The notes below the pieces were generated by a model. The model was not told where the DNA came from, ran no database searches, and worked only from the letters and a program-made list of their open reading frames with translations. A stretch of DNA of 64,000 nt, taken from NCBI RefSeq assembly GCF_019145195.1, contig NZ_JAHSTW010000007.1:124001-188000 (forward strand), given 5' to 3'. Positions 8,654 through 17,416 of the stretch are shown here, piece after piece. Each line of letters starts with the position of its first letter. Position 1 is the first letter of the stretch. The position numbers were made by a program, and so were the translations under genes. This DNA is from Pseudomonas siliginis (GTDB lineage: Bacteria > Pseudomonadota > Gammaproteobacteria > Pseudomonadales > Pseudomonadaceae).

Positions 8654-11065
8654 ATGAGCACCGAAAGTGCTTCGAGTCGGGGCCGTCTGCTACCGGGCCT
8701 GCTCGGCATCCTGCTTCTACTGATGGGCCTGGCCATGCTGGCCGGGGGAGTCAAGCTGAGCATGCTCGGCGGCTCGCTTTACTATCTGCTGGCCGGTATC
8801 GGCATTGCGCTGAGCGGCATTCTGCTGCTGATGCGCCGCCGCGCGGCACTGGGCCTGTACGCCATCGTGCTGTTTGCCAGCACTGTCTGGGCATTGTGGG
8901 AAGTCGGTCTGGACTGGTGGCAACTGGTGCCGCGTCTGGCGCTGTGGTTTGTCCTCGGCTTCGTGATGCTGCTGCCATGGTTCCGTCGTCCGCTGCTGCT
9001 CAACGGCCCGGCAAAAATCGGCACTGGCGGTCTGACCGTGGCGGTGATCCTGGCCGGCGTTACCGCCCTGGCCAGCCTCTTCACTCATCCAGGCGAAACC
9101 TTCGGCGAACTGGGCCGCGACAGCGCCGACATGACCAGCACCGCACCGGCCATGCCGGATGGCGACTGGCAAGCGTACGGTCGCACCGAGTTCGGTGACC
9201 GCTACTCGCCGCTCAAGCAGATCACCCCGGAAAATGTCGGCAAGCTGCAAGAAGCCTGGCGCATCCAGACCGGCGACCTGCCAACTGCGGATGACCCGGT
9301 CGAGCTGACCAACGAAAACACCCCGCTCAAAGCCAACGGCATGGTCTACGCCTGCACCGCGCACAGCAAAGTGCTGGCACTGGACCCGGACACCGGCAAG
9401 GAAATCTGGCGCTTCGATCCACAGATCAAGAGCCCGGTCGGCTTCAAGGGCTTCGCCCACATGACTTGCCGTGGCGTTTCGTATTACGACGAAGCCGCCT
9501 ATGCCAAGTCTGAAAACGCTGGCTCGGCCGTCATCTCCGAAGCCGGCCAGGCCGTTGCTCAGGCCTGCCCGCGTCGTCTGTACCTGCCAACCGCAGATGC
9601 CCGCCTGATCGCACTGAACGCCGACACCGGCAAAATCTGCGAAGGCTTCGGCACCAACGGCGTGGTCGACCTGACCCAAGGCATCGGCCCGTTCACCGCT
9701 GGCGGCTACTACTCCACCTCGCCAGCAGCGATTACCCGTGATCTGGTGATCATGGGCGGTCACGTCACCGACAACGAGTCGACCAACGAGCCATCGGGCG
9801 TGATCCGCGCCTTCGACGTGCGCGACGGTCACCTGGTGTGGAACTGGGACAGCGACAAGCCGGACGCCACCGAGCCATTGGCTCCGGGCGAAACCTACAG
9901 CCGCAACTCGGCGAACATGTGGTCGCTGGCCAGCGTCGATGAAAAACTCGGCATGGTCTACCTGCCACTGGGCAACCAGACCCCTGACCAATGGGGCGGC
10001 AATCGCACCCCGGGCGCCGAGAAATTCAGCGCCGGCCTCGTCGCGCTGGACCTGGCCACCGGTAAAGTGCGCTGGAACTACCAGTTCACCCACCATGACC
10101 TGTGGGACATGGACGTGGGCAGCCAGCCTACCCTGCTCGACATGAAAACCGCCGACGGCGTGAAACCTGCGCTGATCGCTCCGACCAAACAGGGCAGCCT
10201 GTACGTCCTCGACCGTCGTGACGGCACGCCGATCATTCCGATCAAGGAAATCCCGGTTCCGCAGGGCGCCGTGAAAGGCGACCACACCGCACCGACCCAG
10301 GCCCGTTCGGACCTCAACCTGCTGGCCCCGGAACTGACCGAAAAAGCCATGTGGGGCGCGAGCCCGTTCGATCAGATGCTGTGCCGCATCCAGTTCAAGG
10401 AACTGCGTTACGAAGGCCAGTACACCCCGCCATCGGAACAGGGCAGCCTGATCTATCCGGGTAACGTCGGCGTGTTCAACTGGGGCGGCGTCTCGGTCGA
10501 CCCGGTTCGCCAGCTGCTGTTCACCAGCCCGAACTACATGGCCTTCGTCTCGAAAATGGTCCCACGCGAGCAAGTCGAAGCCGGCAGCAAGCGCGAGAGC
10601 GAAACTTCGGGCGTGCAGCCAAACACCGGCGCGCCATACGCGGTGATCATGCACCCGTTCATGTCGCCACTGGGCGTACCGTGCCAGGCCCCGGCCTGGG
10701 GCTACGTCGCCGGTATCGACCTGACCACCGGCAAAGTCGTGTGGAAACGCAAGAACGGCACCAGCCGCGACAGCTCGCCAATCCCGATCGGCTTCACCCT
10801 CGGCGTACCGAGCATGGGCGGTTCGATGGTTACAGCCGGCGGCGTCGGCTTCCTCAGCGGCACCCTTGACCAGTACCTGCGTGCTTATGACGTGAACACC
10901 GGTAAAGAGCTGTGGAAATCGCGCCTGCCAGCCGGCGGTCAAGCGACTCCGATGACCTACACCGGCAAGGACGGCAAGCAATACGTGCTGCTCGTTGTTG
11001 GCGGTCACGGCTCGCTGGGCACCAAGATGGGTGACTACATCATTGCGTACAAACTGCCGGAATAA
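8654..11065 (+). CDS. gcd: Membrane-bound PQQ glucose dehydrogenase
   Basis: This 803-residue quinoprotein oxidises glucose to gluconolactone in the periplasm and passes electrons to ubiquinone. Residues about 10-130 form five membrane helices. The rest is a PQQ-binding eight-bladed propeller beginning near WQAYGRTEFGDRYSPL. The conserved HHDLWDMD and PTKQG segments correspond to the E. coli Asp466 and Lys493 regions. The frame is open from 8450, but the ATG at 8654 has GGAG upstream (8641) and gives the family length. A strong terminator follows the stop. It forms a functional pair with oprB. Confidence 0.95.
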   Translation: MSTESASSRGRLLPGLLGILLLLMGLAMLAGGVKLSMLGGSLYYLLAGIGIALSGILLLMRRRAALGLYAIVLFASTVWALWEVGLDWWQLVPRLALWFVLGFVMLLPWFRRPLLLNGPAKIGTGGLTVAVILAGVTALASLFTHPGETFGELGRDSADMTSTAPAMPDGDWQAYGRTEFGDRYSPLKQITPENVGKLQEAWRIQTGDLPTADDPVELTNENTPLKANGMVYACTAHSKVLALDPDTGKEIWRFDPQIKSPVGFKGFAHMTCRGVSYYDEAAYAKSENAGSAVISEAGQAVAQACPRRLYLPTADARLIALNADTGKICEGFGTNGVVDLTQGIGPFTAGGYYSTSPAAITRDLVIMGGHVTDNESTNEPSGVIRAFDVRDGHLVWNWDSDKPDATEPLAPGETYSRNSANMWSLASVDEKLGMVYLPLGNQTPDQWGGNRTPGAEKFSAGLVALDLATGKVRWNYQFTHHDLWDMDVGSQPTLLDMKTADGVKPALIAPTKQGSLYVLDRRDGTPIIPIKEIPVPQGAVKGDHTAPTQARSDLNLLAPELTEKAMWGASPFDQMLCRIQFKELRYEGQYTPPSEQGSLIYPGNVGVFNWGGVSVDPVRQLLFTSPNYMAFVSKMVPREQVEAGSKRESETSGVQPNTGAPYAVIMHPFMSPLGVPCQAPAWGYVAGIDLTTGKVVWKRKNGTSRDSSPIPIGFTLGVPSMGGSMVTAGGVGFLSGTLDQYLRAYDVNTGKELWKSRLPAGGQATPMTYTGKDGKQYVLLVVGGHGSLGTKMGDYIIAYKLPE

Positions 11066-11087
11066 GCGTTAGCTGGCGGTAAAAAAG

Positions 11088-11119
11088 AAGGCGCCACCCT
11101 GTGAGGGGGGCGCCTTTTT
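11088..11119 (+). terminator. Intrinsic terminator after gcd
   Basis: AAGGCGCC (11088-11095) pairs with GGCGCCTT (11109-11116) and is followed by a T-run on the plus strand. It sits 22 bases after the gcd stop. Confidence 0.9.
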
Positions 11120-11271
11120 ACATGGAGGACTGCCCAACATGCTCCATTCGCACCCAGGTGTATGGCGTCAATGAAGTCTGTCCACTTCGCCTTGGGCAAT
11201 TCGGTGCTTTCAAGAAAAAATCAAAAGATCGCAACCTTCGAACGCTCATCGTCAGCGTTGACCCTACAGCA

Positions 11272-11460
11272 TCAAAAGGCTTTTCCTCCATTTGCCATCC
11301 CTTGCAATCGATCAATGATCAGTTGCTCGGCGTGCTTGCGGGTCTCCAGCAACAAACTCTTTTCCGTTTCGCTGTAGATCACCTGGAAACGCAAACCCGG
11401 CGTGTCGGAAGAATATTCGCGAATGATGAAATCCCTGTATTTCGTATCGGTATGACTCAT
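11272..11460 (-). CDS. Small conserved-looking hypothetical protein (62 aa)
   Basis: The protein begins MSHTDTKYRDFIIREYSSD and reads as a compact soluble alpha/beta protein with a terminal KHAEQLIIDRLQGM helix. No family is recognised. The ATG at 11460 is preferred over one 12 codons upstream because that extension is not protein-like. The ribosome-binding site is weak. Coding is supported by the sensible amino-acid composition and by isolation between two plus-strand units. No function is proposed. The flanking 11120-11271 holds nothing I can identify. Confidence 0.55.
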   Translation of the reverse strand: MSHTDTKYRDFIIREYSSDTPGLRFQVIYSETEKSLLLETRKHAEQLIIDRLQGMANGGKAF

Positions 11461-11856
11461 GGTTCGATTCCGTGACGTTGGTAAATTCTCGAACACCTCT
11501 CTGGCGTTCGAGATTGAACTGCAATCTTCGGACGATTGAGTCAGTTGTCTACTGTCAGAAATTACAGGGGCTCAAGGTCAGTTCGAAATAAGCCGAACGG
11601 AACCCATCAAAACTCCATTTAATCGTTAAAGCTAACCAACACTCGCGTTTTTCGCTAGTTATGCACAGACATTGTTAGATTCCACTAGGCATCCGTGCCG
11701 ACCTGAAGGATCTTGCCACCGGCCCAAAGGCCGCCAAGGTTAACAAGGTCAAAAACTTTGCAAACCTGAACACACACGCAGAAACACACCCGCCCCATTG
11801 AAACCACCCCACCCCTGCCCCATCTAACACCCCATACCCCATTGCGCAGGTGCCCC
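11461..11856. other. Intergenic region upstream of the Lon paralogue
   Basis: This 396-base gap shows no convincing reading frame or RNA gene. The last 100 bases are C-rich and A-rich (several CCCC and AACAC runs). It should carry the protease promoter, but no consensus sigma70 or sigma32 promoter could be fixed by eye. Confidence 0.4.
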
Positions 11857-14271
11857 ATGACCGACCAGCAAGATCGCCCGGACAACCACGACGATTACGA
11901 AACCGACCACATCGAACACACCTCCTCCGGCACCGGCCTGGCGCTGCCCGGGCAAAACCTGCCGGACAAGGTCTATATCATCCCGATCCACAACCGCCCG
12001 TTCTTCCCGGCTCAGGTCCTGCCGGTCATCGTCAATGAAGAGCCGTGGGCCGAAACCCTCGAACTGGTCAGCAAATCCGAACACCACTCCCTGGCCCTGT
12101 TCTTCATGGACACGCCCCAGGAAGACCCGCGCCACTTCGACACCGGCGCCCTCCCCGAATACGGCACGCTGGTCAAGGTCCACCACGCCAGCCGCGAAAA
12201 CGGCAAATTGCAATTTGTCGCCCAGGGCCTGAGCCGTGTGCGCATCAAGACCTGGCTCAAACACCACCGCCCGCCGTACCTGGTCGAAGTCGAATACCCG
12301 CACCAGCCCACCGAGCCGACCGACGAGGTCAAGGCCTACGGCATGGCGCTGATCAATGCGATCAAGGAGCTGCTGCCGCTCAACCCGCTGTACAGCGAAG
12401 AGCTGAAAAATTACCTCAATCGCTTCAGCCCCAACGACCCGTCGCCGCTGACCGACTTCGCCGCCGCCCTGACCTCCGCCACCGGCCCCGAACTGCAAGA
12501 AGTGCTCGACTGCGTGCCGATGCTCAAGCGCATGGAAAAAGTCCTCCCGATGCTGCGCAAGGAAGTCGAAGTCGCGCGCCTGCAGAAAGAAATTTCCGCC
12601 GAAGTCAACCGCAAGATCGGCGAGCATCAGCGTGAGTTCTTTCTCAAGGAACAGCTCAAGGTCATCCAGCAGGAACTTGGCCTGACCAAGGACGACCGCA
12701 GCGCCGACCTCGAACAGTTCCAGCAACGCCTCGAAGGCAAAACCCTGCCGGCGCAGGTGCAGAAACGCCTCGAAGAAGAAACCCACAAACTGTCGATCCT
12801 CGAAACCGGCTCGCCGGAGTACGCGGTCACGCGCAATTATCTGGACTGGGCAACATCGGTGCCGTGGGGCGTGTACGGCGAGGACAAACTCGACCTCAAG
12901 CACGCGCGCAAAATCCTCGATAAACACCATGCGGGTCTGGACGACATCAAGGATCGCATCCTCGAATTCCTCGCCGTCGGTGCGTACAAAGGCGAGATCA
13001 GCGGCTCGATCGTGCTGCTGGTCGGCCCGCCGGGCGTGGGTAAAACCAGCGTCGGCAAATCCATCGCCGAATCCCTCGGGCGGCCGTTCTACCGCTTCAG
13101 CGTCGGCGGCATGCGCGACGAAGCCGAAATCAAGGGCCACCGCCGCACCTACATCGGCGCGCAGCCGGGCAAACTGGTGCAGGCGTTGAAAGACGTCGAA
13201 GTGATGAACCCGGTGATCATGCTCGACGAGATCGACAAGATGGGCCAGAGCTATCAGGGCGACCCGGCCTCGGCGCTGCTGGAAACCCTCGACCCGGAAC
13301 AGAACGTCGAATTCCTCGACCACTACCTCGACCTGCGCATGGACTTGTCGAAGGTCCTGTTCGTCTGCACCGCCAATACCCTGGATTCAATTCCCGGCCC
13401 GTTGCTCGACCGAATGGAAGTGATTCGCCTGTCCGGCTACATCACCGAAGAAAAAGTCGCCATCGCCAAGCGTCACCTGTGGCCGAAACTGCTGGAAAAG
13501 GCTGGCGTATCAAAAGGCAGCCTGAGCATCAGCGACACCGCGCTCAAAGCCCTGATCGACGGCTATGCCCGTGAAGCCGGCGTGCGGCAGCTGGAAAAGC
13601 AGATGGGCAAACTGGTGCGCAAAGCGGTGATGAAGCTGATCGACGATCCGAAAGCGGTGATCAAACTCGGGCCGAAAGATCTTGAAGCCTCGCTGGGCCA
13701 TCCGGTATTCCGCAATGAGCAAGTGCTGTCCGGCACCGGCGTGATTACCGGTCTGGCGTGGACCAGCATGGGCGGCGCGACCTTGCCGATCGAGGCCACG
13801 CGGATCCATACACTCAACCGGGGCTTCAAGCTCACTGGACAACTGGGCGATGTGATGAAGGAATCGGCAGAGATCGCCTACAGCTACGTCAGCTCGCACC
13901 TCAAGCAATTTGGCGGTGACGCGAAGTTCTTCGACGAAGCCTTCGTCCACCTGCACGTACCAGAAGGCGCGACACCAAAGGACGGCCCGAGCGCCGGCGT
14001 GACCATGGCCAGCGCCCTGCTCTCGCTTGCACGCAATCAACCGCCGAAAAAAGGCGTGGCGATGACCGGCGAACTGACCCTGACCGGGCATGTATTGCCG
14101 ATCGGCGGCGTGCGCGAGAAAGTGATCGCAGCGCGCCGGCAGAAGATTTTCGAATTGATTCTGCCGGAGCCCAACCGGGGTAACTTTGAGGAATTGCCGG
14201 ACTACCTGAAGGAAGGGATTACCGTGCACTTTGCCAAGCGGTTTGCGGATGTGGCGAAGGTGCTCTTCTGA
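11857..14271 (+). CDS. ATP-dependent Lon-type protease (second Lon; AsrA-like)
   Basis: This complete 804-residue Lon has an N-terminal substrate domain (about 38-230), a coiled-coil region, an AAA+ module with Walker A GPPGVGKT (390-397) and Walker B VIMLDEID, and a C-terminal Ser-Lys protease domain with Ser712 (DGPSAG) and Lys755 (GGVREKV), spaced 43 apart as in E. coli Lon. It is not next to clpX or hupB, where the main pseudomonad lon lies. A chagasin-like inhibitor gene follows, the arrangement of P. aeruginosa PA0779 (asrA)-PA0778 (icp), so it is taken as the AsrA-like paralogue. The ATG at 11857 is chosen over one five codons earlier. Confidence 0.9.
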   Translation: MTDQQDRPDNHDDYETDHIEHTSSGTGLALPGQNLPDKVYIIPIHNRPFFPAQVLPVIVNEEPWAETLELVSKSEHHSLALFFMDTPQEDPRHFDTGALPEYGTLVKVHHASRENGKLQFVAQGLSRVRIKTWLKHHRPPYLVEVEYPHQPTEPTDEVKAYGMALINAIKELLPLNPLYSEELKNYLNRFSPNDPSPLTDFAAALTSATGPELQEVLDCVPMLKRMEKVLPMLRKEVEVARLQKEISAEVNRKIGEHQREFFLKEQLKVIQQELGLTKDDRSADLEQFQQRLEGKTLPAQVQKRLEEETHKLSILETGSPEYAVTRNYLDWATSVPWGVYGEDKLDLKHARKILDKHHAGLDDIKDRILEFLAVGAYKGEISGSIVLLVGPPGVGKTSVGKSIAESLGRPFYRFSVGGMRDEAEIKGHRRTYIGAQPGKLVQALKDVEVMNPVIMLDEIDKMGQSYQGDPASALLETLDPEQNVEFLDHYLDLRMDLSKVLFVCTANTLDSIPGPLLDRMEVIRLSGYITEEKVAIAKRHLWPKLLEKAGVSKGSLSISDTALKALIDGYAREAGVRQLEKQMGKLVRKAVMKLIDDPKAVIKLGPKDLEASLGHPVFRNEQVLSGTGVITGLAWTSMGGATLPIEATRIHTLNRGFKLTGQLGDVMKESAEIAYSYVSSHLKQFGGDAKFFDEAFVHLHVPEGATPKDGPSAGVTMASALLSLARNQPPKKGVAMTGELTLTGHVLPIGGVREKVIAARRQKIFELILPEPNRGNFEELPDYLKEGITVHFAKRFADVAKVLF

Positions 14272-14298
14272 CAGTCATGTAGCGCCTGATGTACCGCT

Positions 14299-14388
14299 AT
14301 CGCTGGCAAGCCAGCTCCCACAATGTTCAATGTGCCCACAAATCTTGTGGTCAACCGAGAAACCTGTGGGAGCTGGCTTGCCAGCGAT
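14299..14388. repeat. REP pair, class B, opposite topology
   Basis: A reverse copy ending CTCCCAC (14299-14321) comes first, then a forward GTGGGAGCTGGCTTGCCAGC copy (14366-14388), so the GTGGGAG ends face each other. It lies between the Lon-type gene and icp. Confidence 0.9.
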
Positions 14389-14488
14389 GGCTTCAGTGCT
14401 GCCAACACGGAAACTCCCTGACCGTCACACTTTGTCCCATCTTCAGTTATGCTCGCCGTTCGTCGTAACCGCCGGAGCTGCTGACCTT

Positions 14489-14881
14489 ATGTCCCCCATT
14501 CGCCTGTTTGTCCCCCTCGCCCTTTCCTTGCTGGCGGCCTGCGCCACGCAACCGAAACACAACGTGACCGTGGAAAAACAAAGCGAATGCCCCGTACTAC
14601 TCAACGTTGGGCAAAACCTGATCATCAGCCTGCCAAGCAACCCGACCACCGGCTACCGCTGGGCGATTCAGGATTCAGCTGGCGGTGTTTTGCGCGCCCT
14701 CAGCCCCGAGGTTTACAGCAATCCGGAAGATGCCGGCGTGGTGGGCGCAGCGGGGGTTTCGACCTGGCGCTTCCAGGCCTTCGCAGCAGGCACCGGGCGT
14801 TTGCGCCTGACCTCGCAACAACCGTGGGCACCGGAAGTGCTGCCCGTGGAAACCTTTGACTGCGCCATTTCGGTGAACTGA
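14489..14881 (+). CDS. icp: Chagasin-family cysteine peptidase inhibitor, lipoprotein
   Basis: This 130-residue protein has a lipoprotein signal (lipobox LLAAC, lipidated Cys18), then an I42 chagasin-type domain. The inhibitory loop NPTTGY is at 51-56, a GVSTW segment stands for the second loop, and QQPWAP for the third (RPW-like). The family blocks papain-like cysteine peptidases by inserting these loops into the active cleft. It would be anchored in the periplasm. GGAG (14474) precedes the ATG. It follows a Lon paralogue as in P. aeruginosa PA0779-PA0778, though a REP pair separates them here. Confidence 0.85.
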   Translation: MSPIRLFVPLALSLLAACATQPKHNVTVEKQSECPVLLNVGQNLIISLPSNPTTGYRWAIQDSAGGVLRALSPEVYSNPEDAGVVGAAGVSTWRFQAFAAGTGRLRLTSQQPWAPEVLPVETFDCAISVN

Positions 14882-14904
14882 CTGCGGGAAACGGCGCTGG
14901 CTTC

Positions 14905-14973
14905 TTCGCGAGCAGGCCCGCTCCGACAGATCACCGCGATCCCCCTGTGGGAGCGAGCCTGCTCGCGAAAGCC
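14905..14973. repeat. REP pair, class A, inward-facing GTGGGAG ends
   Basis: A diverged reverse copy (14905-14927, with GCCCGCTCCGAC in place of GCTCGCTCCCAC) is followed by a good forward copy (14947-14973). It lies between icp and cmoA. Confidence 0.85.
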
Positions 14974-15090
14974 ATATCCCTGACGGCGAGAAATTACACC
15001 CCTCTCGGTGCTTTATCAGACAACCCAAGCATCCCCGCGCCACTTTGGCTAAAATGCCGGCCTTTTCCACCGACACCGCCGGACGCCGCC

Positions 15091-15834
15091 GTGAGCAAAG
15101 AACCCGATCGCCTATTCGCCCAGCCTTTGGCCCAGGTGCCTGACTTCGCCTTCAATGAAGACGTGGTGCGGGTGTTCCCGGACATGATCAAGCGCTCGGT
15201 GCCGGGTTACCCGACCATCGTCGAGAACCTCGGCGTGCTCGCGGCGCAGTTCGCCCAGCCGAACAGCGTGCTCTACGACCTCGGCTCGTCGCTCGGCGCA
15301 GTGACTCAAGCCCTGCGCCGCCATGTGCGCACCGACGGCTGCCGGGTGATCGCTGTGGATAACTCGGCGGCGATGGTCGAGCGTTGCCGCGAGTACCTCA
15401 ACGGTCAGGATTCGATGTTTCAGGAATTGCTGCCGGTCGAGGTGATCGAAGGTGATATCCTCGCGCTGGAGTTTCAACCAGCCTCGGTGGTGGCGCTGAA
15501 CTTCACCCTGCAATTCATCGCCCCGAACCAGCGCACCGCGTTGCTCTCGCGGATTCGCCAATCGTTGTTGCCCGGCGGCGCGCTGATTCTCTCGGAAAAG
15601 CTGCGCTTCAACGATGCCGAAGAACACGCCCTGCTCACCGACCTGCACGTAGCGTTCAAACGCGCCAACGGCTACAGCGAACTGGAAATCGCCCAGAAGC
15701 GCAGCGCCATCGAAAACGTCATGAAGCCCGACAGCCTCGAAGAACACCGCGAACGCCTGCTGGCCGCCGGGTTCTCGAAAGTCGTGCCGTGGTTCCAGTG
15801 TCTTAACTTTGCCTCGTTGATTGCCTTGCCATGA
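15091..15834 (+). CDS. cmoA: Carboxy-S-adenosyl-L-methionine synthase
   Basis: This 247-residue class I methyltransferase-fold enzyme makes carboxy-SAM from SAM and prephenate, the donor for 5-oxyacetyl (cmo5) modification of wobble uridine in tRNA. The SAM site [11 protein letters not shown] is near residues 65-75, followed by [12 protein letters not shown]. The GTG at 15091 starts the typical [13 protein letters not shown]-terminus; upstream in-frame residues include REP sequence and are not coding. The stop overlaps the cmoB start (ATGA). Confidence 0.95.
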   Translation: MSKEPDRLFAQPLAQVPDFAFNEDVVRVFPDMIKRSVPGYPTIVENLGVLAAQFAQPNSVLYDLGSSLGAVTQALRRHVRTDGCRVIAVDNSAAMVERCREYLNGQDSMFQELLPVEVIEGDILALEFQPASVVALNFTLQFIAPNQRTALLSRIRQSLLPGGALILSEKLRFNDAEEHALLTDLHVAFKRANGYSELEIAQKRSAIENVMKPDSLEEHRERLLAAGFSKVVPWFQCLNFASLIALP

Positions 15835-16787
15835 TTGATCTGTCCCCCCTCGCCCGCCGTCTGGCCGGTACACCGCTGGCCGAATGGGCCAGCACGCTGC
15901 AAGCGCAACTCGACAAGAAAATGGAGAAGGGCCACGGCGATCTGGAGCGCTGGCAAAGTGCGCTGGACGCCTTGCCGAAAATCCAGCCAAGCGAAGTCGA
16001 CCTGCTCAACGGCCTGAAACTCGACACCGATTGCGACGACGACACCCGCGCGCAGATGCGCACCGCGCTGATGGGTCTGTCGCCGTGGCGCAAAGGGCCG
16101 TTCGATCTGTTCGGTGTGCATGTCGATACCGAATGGCGCTCGGACTGGAAGTGGTCGCGGGTCTCCCCGCACCTCGACCTGAAGGGCAAACGCATCCTTG
16201 ATGTCGGTTGCGGCAACGGCTACTACATGTGGCGCATGCTCGGCGCCGGCGCCGACAGCGTGATCGGTGTCGACCCGAACTGGCTGTTCTTCTGCCAGTT
16301 CCAGGCTGTGCAGCGTTACTTGTCCGAGCCGAATGCCTGGCACCTGCCGTTCCCGTTTGAAGACCTGCCGCCGAATCTGGAAGGCTTCGACACAGTATTT
16401 TCCATGGGCGTGTTCTATCACCGTCGCTCGCCGATCGAGCATTTGCTGGCGCTGAAGGACTGCCTGGTCAAGGGCGGCGAACTGGTGCTGGAAACCCTCG
16501 TGGTCGAAGGCGACAAGCATCAGGTGCTGGTGCCGGAAGACCGCTACGCGCAGATGCGCAACGTGTGGTTTTTGCCGTCGGTGCCGGCGCTGGAATTGTG
16601 GCTGCGCAGAGCCGGATTCAGCGATATTCGTTGTGTGGATGTCAGTACCACGACGGTGGAAGAACAACGCGGGACGGAGTGGATGAAGTATCAGTCGCTG
16701 AGCGATTTTCTGGATCCTGAGGATCACAGCAAAACCATTGAAGGGCTGCCGGCGCCGATGCGGGCAGTTATCGTCGCGAAGAAATAA
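15831..16787 (+). CDS. cmoB: tRNA U34 carboxymethyltransferase
   Basis: This 318-residue enzyme transfers the carboxymethyl group of carboxy-SAM to 5-hydroxyuridine at tRNA position 34, enlarging wobble decoding. It has the SAM-type motif [15 protein letters not shown] (about 125-139) and the CmoB signature [16 protein letters not shown]. It overlaps cmoA by 4 bases, so the two enzymes of the pathway are translationally coupled. Length matches the family (about 320). Confidence 0.95.
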   Translation: MIDLSPLARRLAGTPLAEWASTLQAQLDKKMEKGHGDLERWQSALDALPKIQPSEVDLLNGLKLDTDCDDDTRAQMRTALMGLSPWRKGPFDLFGVHVDTEWRSDWKWSRVSPHLDLKGKRILDVGCGNGYYMWRMLGAGADSVIGVDPNWLFFCQFQAVQRYLSEPNAWHLPFPFEDLPPNLEGFDTVFSMGVFYHRRSPIEHLLALKDCLVKGGELVLETLVVEGDKHQVLVPEDRYAQMRNVWFLPSVPALELWLRRAGFSDIRCVDVSTTTVEEQRGTEWMKYQSLSDFLDPEDHSKTIEGLPAPMRAVIVAKK

Positions 16788-16817
16788 CTCAATCTCCCCA
16801 ACAACGGAGATCCACCT

Positions 16818-16905
16818 GTGGGAGCGAGCCTGCTCGCGAAAGCGGTGTGCCAGTCACCATTCATTTTGAATGTACCGACGCTTTCGCGAGCAGGCTCGCT
16901 CCCAC
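16818..16905. repeat. REP pair (REPIN), class A
   Basis: A forward copy (16818-16844) and a reverse copy (16879-16905) have GTGGGAG ends outward. It lies between the convergent cmoB and tadA. Confidence 0.95.
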
Positions 16906-16918
16906 ATTGAAGCTGTGT

Positions 16919-17416
16919 TTATTCAGCAGGTTTTGTGCGTCTGGCGCGGAAAAACTCGGTCAACACAGCACCACATTCTTCAGCCAGCACCCCGCCCTCA
17001 TACAACACCCGGTGATTCAAAAAACCCTGGGTAAAAAACTGCCCCTGACTCTGCACAATCCCGGCCTTGGGTTCCAGCGCGCCGTACACCACCCTCGCCA
17101 CCCGCGAATGCACGATCAGCCCGGCGCACATGCTGCAAGGCTCCAGCGTCACATACAGCGTACTGCCCGGCAGGCGATAGTTATCCACTGCCTGCGCAGC
17201 GGCGCGGATCGCGACCATTTCCGCATGGGCACTCGGGTCGCTGGTGCTGATCGGGCAATTGAAGCCGCGACCGATGATCACGCCATCGTGCACCAGCACC
17301 GCGCCCACCGGCACCTCACCGAGGGCGGCGCCCTGTGCGGCGAGGGTCAAGGCTTCGCGCATGAAGTCGCGGTCGCGGCTGCGGTCGATGATCGCCGCCG
17401 GGCGGATCTGGCGCAT
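16919..17416 (-). CDS. tadA: tRNA adenosine(34) deaminase
   Basis: This 165-residue zinc deaminase converts A34 to inosine in tRNA-Arg(ACG). The zinc and catalytic motif is SAHAEMVAI (His64, Glu66) with PCSMCAG (Cys94, Cys97). The ATG at 17416 shares its A with the stop of the multicopper oxidase gene (TGATG), so translation is coupled. An upstream ATG in the same frame lies inside the oxidase gene and is rejected. The pairing of an essential tRNA enzyme with an oxidase has no obvious functional logic. Confidence 0.95.
   Translation of the reverse strand: MRQIRPAAIIDRSRDRDFMREALTLAAQGAALGEVPVGAVLVHDGVIIGRGFNCPISTSDPSAHAEMVAIRAAAQAVDNYRLPGSTLYVTLEPCSMCAGLIVHSRVARVVYGALEPKAGIVQSQGQFFTQGFLNHRVLYEGGVLAEECGAVLTEFFRARRTKPAE

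Noticed and set aside
8717..11008. Open frame of 763 codons on the minus strand opposite gcd
   Set aside because: It mirrors the GC-rich codon pattern of gcd. The translation is His/Arg/Gln-rich low-complexity sequence without any recognised fold.
11118..11315. Minus-strand frame of 65 codons after gcd
   Set aside because: It covers the end of the small hypothetical gene in another frame, and its translation shows no protein-like pattern.
11824..13323. Open frame of 499 codons opposite the Lon-type gene
   Set aside because: Antisense shadow of a clearly coding gene with Walker and Ser-Lys motifs; the translation has no family resemblance.
14231..14488. In-frame extension upstream of icp
   Set aside because: It runs through a REP pair; the lipoprotein signal and GGAG place the start at 14489.
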